A DNA stretch of 64,000 nt, taken from Margaritifera margaritifera (taxonomy: Eukaryota; Mollusca; Bivalvia; Unionida; Margaritiferidae). Below, piece after piece: positions 59,555-64,000 of this stretch. Both the position numbers and the translations under genes were made by a program. Under the pieces are notes generated by a model. That model was not told the DNA's origin. It saw only the letters and a program-made list of their open reading frames with translations, and did not search any database. The stretch is from the NCBI GenBank assembly GCA_029931535.1, contig JAQPZY010001498.1, positions 1,388,501 to 1,452,500 on the forward strand, read 5' to 3'. Within the stretch, counting starts at the first letter, position 1, and each line of letters begins with the position of its first letter.

Positions 59555-59800
59555 ACAGTGCAGAACATAAACGGTAAACCGCTGACATTATCGCGCGGGA
59601 TGCAGCAAGAAATCAGCTACTTCAGTGTGTTATTCAAATTGCTAGACAATACGCTTGAGCATAAAATAAAAAGAATATTTGCTTGCTTCGAGTGAAAAAC
59701 GGATATATTTCATCTCGTGAAAATACTGAGTTTTTCACCCACTCGATGAAATATATCCGTTATTCACTCGTTTCAAGCAAATATCCTCTCTATATTCAAC
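59555..59800. mobile_element. Foldback MITE (copy 2)
   Basis: GCAGAACATAAACGGTAAAC at its start and GAGCATAAAATAAA before the hairpin match copy 1 at 14262. The hairpin arms (TTTGCTTGCTTCGAGTGAAA... and ...GTTATTCACTCGTTTCAAGC) lie at about 59678-59782, with an inner ATATTTCATC repeat. Its middle differs from copy 1 by indels. Confidence 0.78.
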
Positions 59801-60360
59801 TTCACTGCGTTAATTTATTTATTTATTTTTTATCCAAAATGACAGTACTTACCCTAAAAACAAACATATGGTGTGACATGTACATGCATAATGTATGGTA
59901 AGAAGAATATTGACATCAAGTCCCTTGTCGATAACAATTCCAATACAAATGAGCTAACAACATAGCAAATACATGAGTATTTCGCCATACAATTATCGTC
60001 ACAAAAAATCTAAAAATTGTACATCGTCACTGTATGTTTAGAAGAACTGATTATGTACACATGTATAACTAGAACACATACAGTATATAACTTGACTGGA
60101 ATGTACAAGGCAAAACTATTGGTTATTATTCTAAGTTTTAATAAAAATATTAAGCAAGCAAATACATGTTCTCGTAATGACCTATTCACAATGAATTTTG
60201 TGTCAAATTTACACAGTCCAAAACAGTATGTACTTAGATCTTTCAAAATGATATATATTATTAAAACTATAGAGAAATCTGACATAACAATATTTACTGT
60301 TTTTTTTTTACCTCGACTAATTACTTCACAAGCAACTTGTAACTTATTTTTATTGATTTA
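59801..60360. other. No supported gene
   Basis: A 137-codon plus frame at 60017-60430 ends in Ser codons that are the reverse of the Asp tract of the next feature; it is incidental. Confidence 0.5.
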
Positions 60361-61053
60361 TTACTCTTCGATGTCAGCTGTATCATCATCATCACCACCG
60401 TTATCATCATCATCATCATCATTCAACTGAGGTTCAGGAAGGTATTGCGCATCATTCAAATAAGAACTGCAGTCAGACATCGAATTAAAAGGTGCATTTT
60501 GATGACGTGCATATCCAAGGTATTAGATGACGGCTGCTATGTGCGCACACGTACCAACAACACGGGCTCTGGCTCGACATTGGCAGTACCAACCTCTGAC
60601 TGAATATTGATCATAATCAAGCGAGAGTTTGTAGGCTGTAAAGGACACATGCCGGCTCGGAATTTTTGCCATTAGAAGTCCATTCTGGTCTTTATGCACT
60701 AATAAATCCTAACCTCCATCCTCACTAAGGTGCTCACGGGTGTAAGATTTTGCTAACTTCAGTTGATATACTCCAAAAGTAATATTTCGCAAGTCTTCCT
60801 CGTCAAGCCTTGGAAAGTCACGAATTATGGTATCTGAGGCATCTATCTTTTCCCAAAGATTCCTCATCCTGTCTAGACCCTCACGTTCCACCTTCTGCAT
60901 GAGCAAATAAATTTCTACTTTTCTGGGAATCGTACACAGGTCGGCTCTGCATGTAAGCGGACATTGGACCACGAAACTATGTATACGTGATTTGTATTTA
61001 TATGAGCTATATAAAGTTTTTTGTATTCTGTAGCAGGCACATGGATTCTCTTT
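60361..61053 (-). pseudogene. SWIM zinc-finger, transposon-type protein, C-terminal part with two stops
   Basis: The minus-strand frame runs from about 61053 to TAA at 60361-60363. It is broken only by TAG after EHLSEDGG (near 60707) and TAA after AHIAAVI (near 60523). Seen in order: FVVQCPLTCRADLC, PRKVEIYLLMQKVEREGLDR, LRNITFGVYQLKLAKSYTRE, then a SWIM motif, CQC (x10) CAH in W-Y-C-Q-C-R...G-T-C-A-H, followed by YLGYARHQ and a poly-Asp tail. SWIM fingers bind DNA or protein. This arrangement recalls C-termini of transposase-like proteins common in cnidarian and mollusc genomes, by memory. No DDE core is visible upstream because a hAT-like element begins at 61090. Confidence 0.7.
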
Positions 61054-61089
61054 CTATTAAATATTTATGGTGTTTAGCAGACTGTTTAT

Positions 61090-62617
61090 TAGGGGTGAAA
61101 CGATACACATCTCTCACGCATCGATACGATTCTCGATACACAGCCTACGATACGATACATTATCGATACACATATCAAATTGATGGTCTTTTCATCTTTA
61201 GAAGGTCTGTCAATGGTAGGGTGGTGCCATTTTTTATGTGTTGACATATTGTGTGTATTTCCAGTATGCAGATTACAAGCAAACATAGACTTATCAGCTG
61301 TTAATATGCCATTCTTATCCTTTACAAGATAAAAAAAAAAAAAAAAAAATACTTCCAAACAGACAAGCTGTTGGTGATTTTTATTTACCCTTTTAGGCCA
61401 TTTCAGGCTGCTCCATTCGATCATATGCATGACTCATTCTGGTCACCACGCCCTTTATTTTACATTGAATGAATATTTTAAAAAAATCTTATTACCAATT
61501 TCATGTCTTCACTTAAATTTTGAAGGAATTACGGTGTTATCTTCAAAACAGAGGAAACAGTGCAATTTCCTCGTGCAAGGAAATTCTTATCTAGAACAAG
61601 TCCGAGTGTGGGAGTGGAGATAACTAATAGCCAAATTCTTTACATTGTACTTCCTGCAGATATAAATCAACTGCCGCGCCCAAGGACATTTGTTTCTGTC
61701 GGTGAAAAAGGAAATTATTGATAACACCCACTCCCTTTCTACAAACTGACGAGGTGGCTAAACCTCGTGCGGTTTGGAATCTCCCCTCTTGCCGATTCTG
61801 TGCGATTTTTATTTTTTTTTATCCGGTCGCTGATTACATATATCAACGTAAAAGGAGATATTCCAAACTTATTCCCCATGTACGATTTAAGTACTTTACA
61901 TATTATTTAATAGTCACTTTTGTGTGAAGTTTCTATGTTGCTTTGTATATATTTGGAGAGAGTTTGGATGGCCAATATTTCAGTTTGTCACGTAGTGAAC
62001 ACGCTACAGTTAGTTATGATTGGTGGTTATTGTTTTACCCTGGATTTGAACAAACAATAACTACTAATCAGAACTGCATGTAACCTATTTCACTGCGTGA
62101 CACACCGGATGTGTAGCCTTCAGTTCGATCCAAGTAGACAAGATGCGATGCAACATATAAATTTCGCGTAAAAGTGGTTATCAAATGATCAGTAAAGGAC
62201 ATGGGGAAGAAATCTGCAATGTCTTCTTTCCGTTGATATATGTTATCAGTGGCTGAAGATGCTGACAGGATAAACTAATTAGCATGGAATTGGGGCGGGA
62301 GAAGGGGGCATATTTCGAACCACGTGAGTTAGTCACCTTGCGTTAATTTGTAGACGGCGAGTGGGTATTGTCAATAGCTTTTATTTTGTACTGACAAAAA
62401 TGAGTGCATGTACTTGCTACGGCTGTCTCAGATGAATTCTCAATTTTATGAATGAAAAGGCAAATGACTAATAATTATTCACGACTGCTGAAGATTAAAG
62501 TAACTTGCATAGAGTAAGTATCGTTTTGTATCGATTCTTTCCCTCTTGTATCGATATTGGTATCGATATAGAAAAAGTATCGATACGTCGATATATCGAT
62601 TAATCGTTTCACACTTA
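61090..62617. mobile_element. hAT-like foldback element, 1,528 bp
   Basis: The ends TAGGGGTGAAACGAT and the complement of TAAGTGTGAAACGAT are inverted repeats with two mismatches. Perfect 8-bp flanks CTGTTTAT at 61082-61089 and 62618-62625. Subterminal regions on both sides are dense in ATCGATAC/GTATCGAT. The centre is a long imperfect inverted repeat: the arm from about 61690 (GTCGGT...ATTGATAACACCCACTC) pairs with 62330-62395, and TTGTCACGTAGTGAA/CACTGCGTGACA pairs closer in. No transposase frame, so it is non-autonomous. Confidence 0.9.
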
Positions 62618-62625
62618 CTGTTTAT

Positions 62626-63448
62626 ATAAGATATGGTATTATACATGTTTGCAAATCAATATAAATACTCTTTTCATAGTGCGTTTCCTCACTAACCATT
62701 CCAGTTTTAAACATAGCTTGTTTGTAACTAGAGTCCATCAGAGAATCTGGCACCAGTTAACGCACTGTCGTTAATTCTCATGGATTATCTTTATTATTGA
62801 TGAAACAAAATGTACCTTATATTGAATGTTAATTATTTATTCTGCCATTTCAATTGTACCACAATGAGTCTTCAATAAGTGATGAACGTGAGGTAGGCCT
62901 GACTGGTTCCGTACGGAAACTGCATAGACCCTTAATCGCTTTCTATGATTGGAATTTTTTTTAACAAAATATTCAAAACGGATTAACAAAAGTTTCACAG
63001 TATTGCATACCACTGTATATAATGCTCTTATAGAGAAATATTTGTCCAAAATACCAGTCTGATACAAATATTTTATAAACCAAGCTGGATTTGCTTATTT
63101 CTTCATAACACTCGTCGTCTGCAAATCAACACCGCCTGGAAATATTTTTCAACTCTGAAGATTTTCCTTAATTTCTAAGAATATTGGTGTCTGATAAAGT
63201 AAAACTGCATTTAATTTCATATTTTACTCATTTATTGTGACATAATATTTGTAAAACGAAAGTTACATACCTTGTAAACTGCTGCTGCGATAAAAACGTC
63301 ACTGTTGCCTGCCATATTATCAAACCATTTTCTTTAAAATTGGCGTATCTCACATGAGTGAAACAACATAAAATTTTCTGAGGTTACAACTTATCTAATA
63401 AGGGAAACGTCTTGAAAGTTTCCCGTTGTTTCATGACTTCGGGAATAG

Positions 63449-63451
<3 letters not shown>
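62626..63451. other. No supported feature
   Basis: AT-rich DNA; a 76-codon minus frame at 62837 has no recognised content. Confidence 0.5.

Positions 63452-63508
<57 letters not shown>
63452..63508. repeat. (TA)n microsatellite
   Basis: About 56 bp of TA. Confidence 0.97.
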
Positions 63509-63511
<3 letters not shown>

Positions 63512-64000
63512 CATTATAGTCAGACGAATTTTTCACATTTTCCGCATTCTACGACTCACGCGGCTGCAGATGACGTCATCGCACGCGATAAATATGAAAC
63601 ATAAAACGTTTTATTAAAGACAGAGTTATGTCTATACAAAATAAATAAAACAGCTTTTAAAATAACGAAAATACATTTTGGACATTTTCTGAGGCCATTA
63701 CAGTGATCTAGAGTACCTAGTCCTTTTGGCAAGGATATGATGAATCTTTTAATAGTTGGGAACCGGAAGAAAAATGTTGAGTCACTAAAGTAGGCCTTGC
63801 TTAATAGTCCTTAAGTCATCATAGTATTCAAATGCAAACAATGTACATTATATAAATGGAACCAAGTATATATTATACGTGTTTCTAAAATAAATTTATT
63901 GGTGAAATGGAACGTCGAAATACTCACTACATCTGATGTAAAGAGTGTGCAAATATAATGAAATCTCAGTGGTATTATAGTGGAGGAGTTAACAAAATTA
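63509..64000. other. No supported feature
   Basis: Nothing recognised up to the end of the window. Confidence 0.5.

Overview
This window looks like an AT-rich, repeat-dominated stretch of an animal genome. There are no bacterial-style gene blocks. There are spliced exons with GT/AG borders, many long (TA)n, (GA)n and (TATG)n microsatellites, tRNA-derived SINEs, non-LTR (LINE) reverse-transcriptase remnants, a Penelope-type GIY-YIG fragment, many short hAT-like non-autonomous transposons with 8-bp target duplications, and broken copies of an integrase-bearing, virus-like DNA element. This mix suggests a marine invertebrate. A mollusc, perhaps a bivalve, is my best guess, from recalled SINE and LINE styles only.

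Layout. 0.85-2.9 kb: decayed fragments resembling the integrase-associated element. 5.3-9.4 kb: the only convincing host gene, three exons with matching splice phases that encode the C-terminal part of a secreted or membrane-anchored protein (six-cysteine region, Ser/Thr-rich stalk, hydrophobic tail). 9.7-15.4 kb: SINE and hAT-like elements, including one hAT-like element inserted in a foldback element. 17.7 kb: 42-bp tandem array. 21.9 kb: a candidate exon of unknown function. 22.9-24.6 kb: nested transposon cluster (hAT-like element, Penelope fragment, LINE RT fragment split by another hAT-like element, and a repeat shared with 28 kb). 28.3-29.9 kb: a LINE pol remnant with fifteen copies of a 33-bp unit expanded at its catalytic Asp-Asp box. 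30-55 kb: SINEs, minisatellites, microsatellites, a diverged tandem duplication at 46.7-48.5 kb whose second copy took a SINE, and further hAT-like elements. 55.9-58.9 kb: the better copy of the virus-like element, with small overlapping genes on the minus strand and a broken DDE integrase on the plus strand. 60.4-61.05 kb: a broken SWIM zinc-finger, transposon-type gene. 61.09-62.62 kb: a 1.5-kb hAT-like foldback element with a perfect 8-bp target duplication.

No operon or pathway is present. The relationships are those of one partial host gene among layered, mostly dead transposons. Insertion order can be read directly at several sites from target duplications. All family names rest on motif recognition by eye; no database search was possible.
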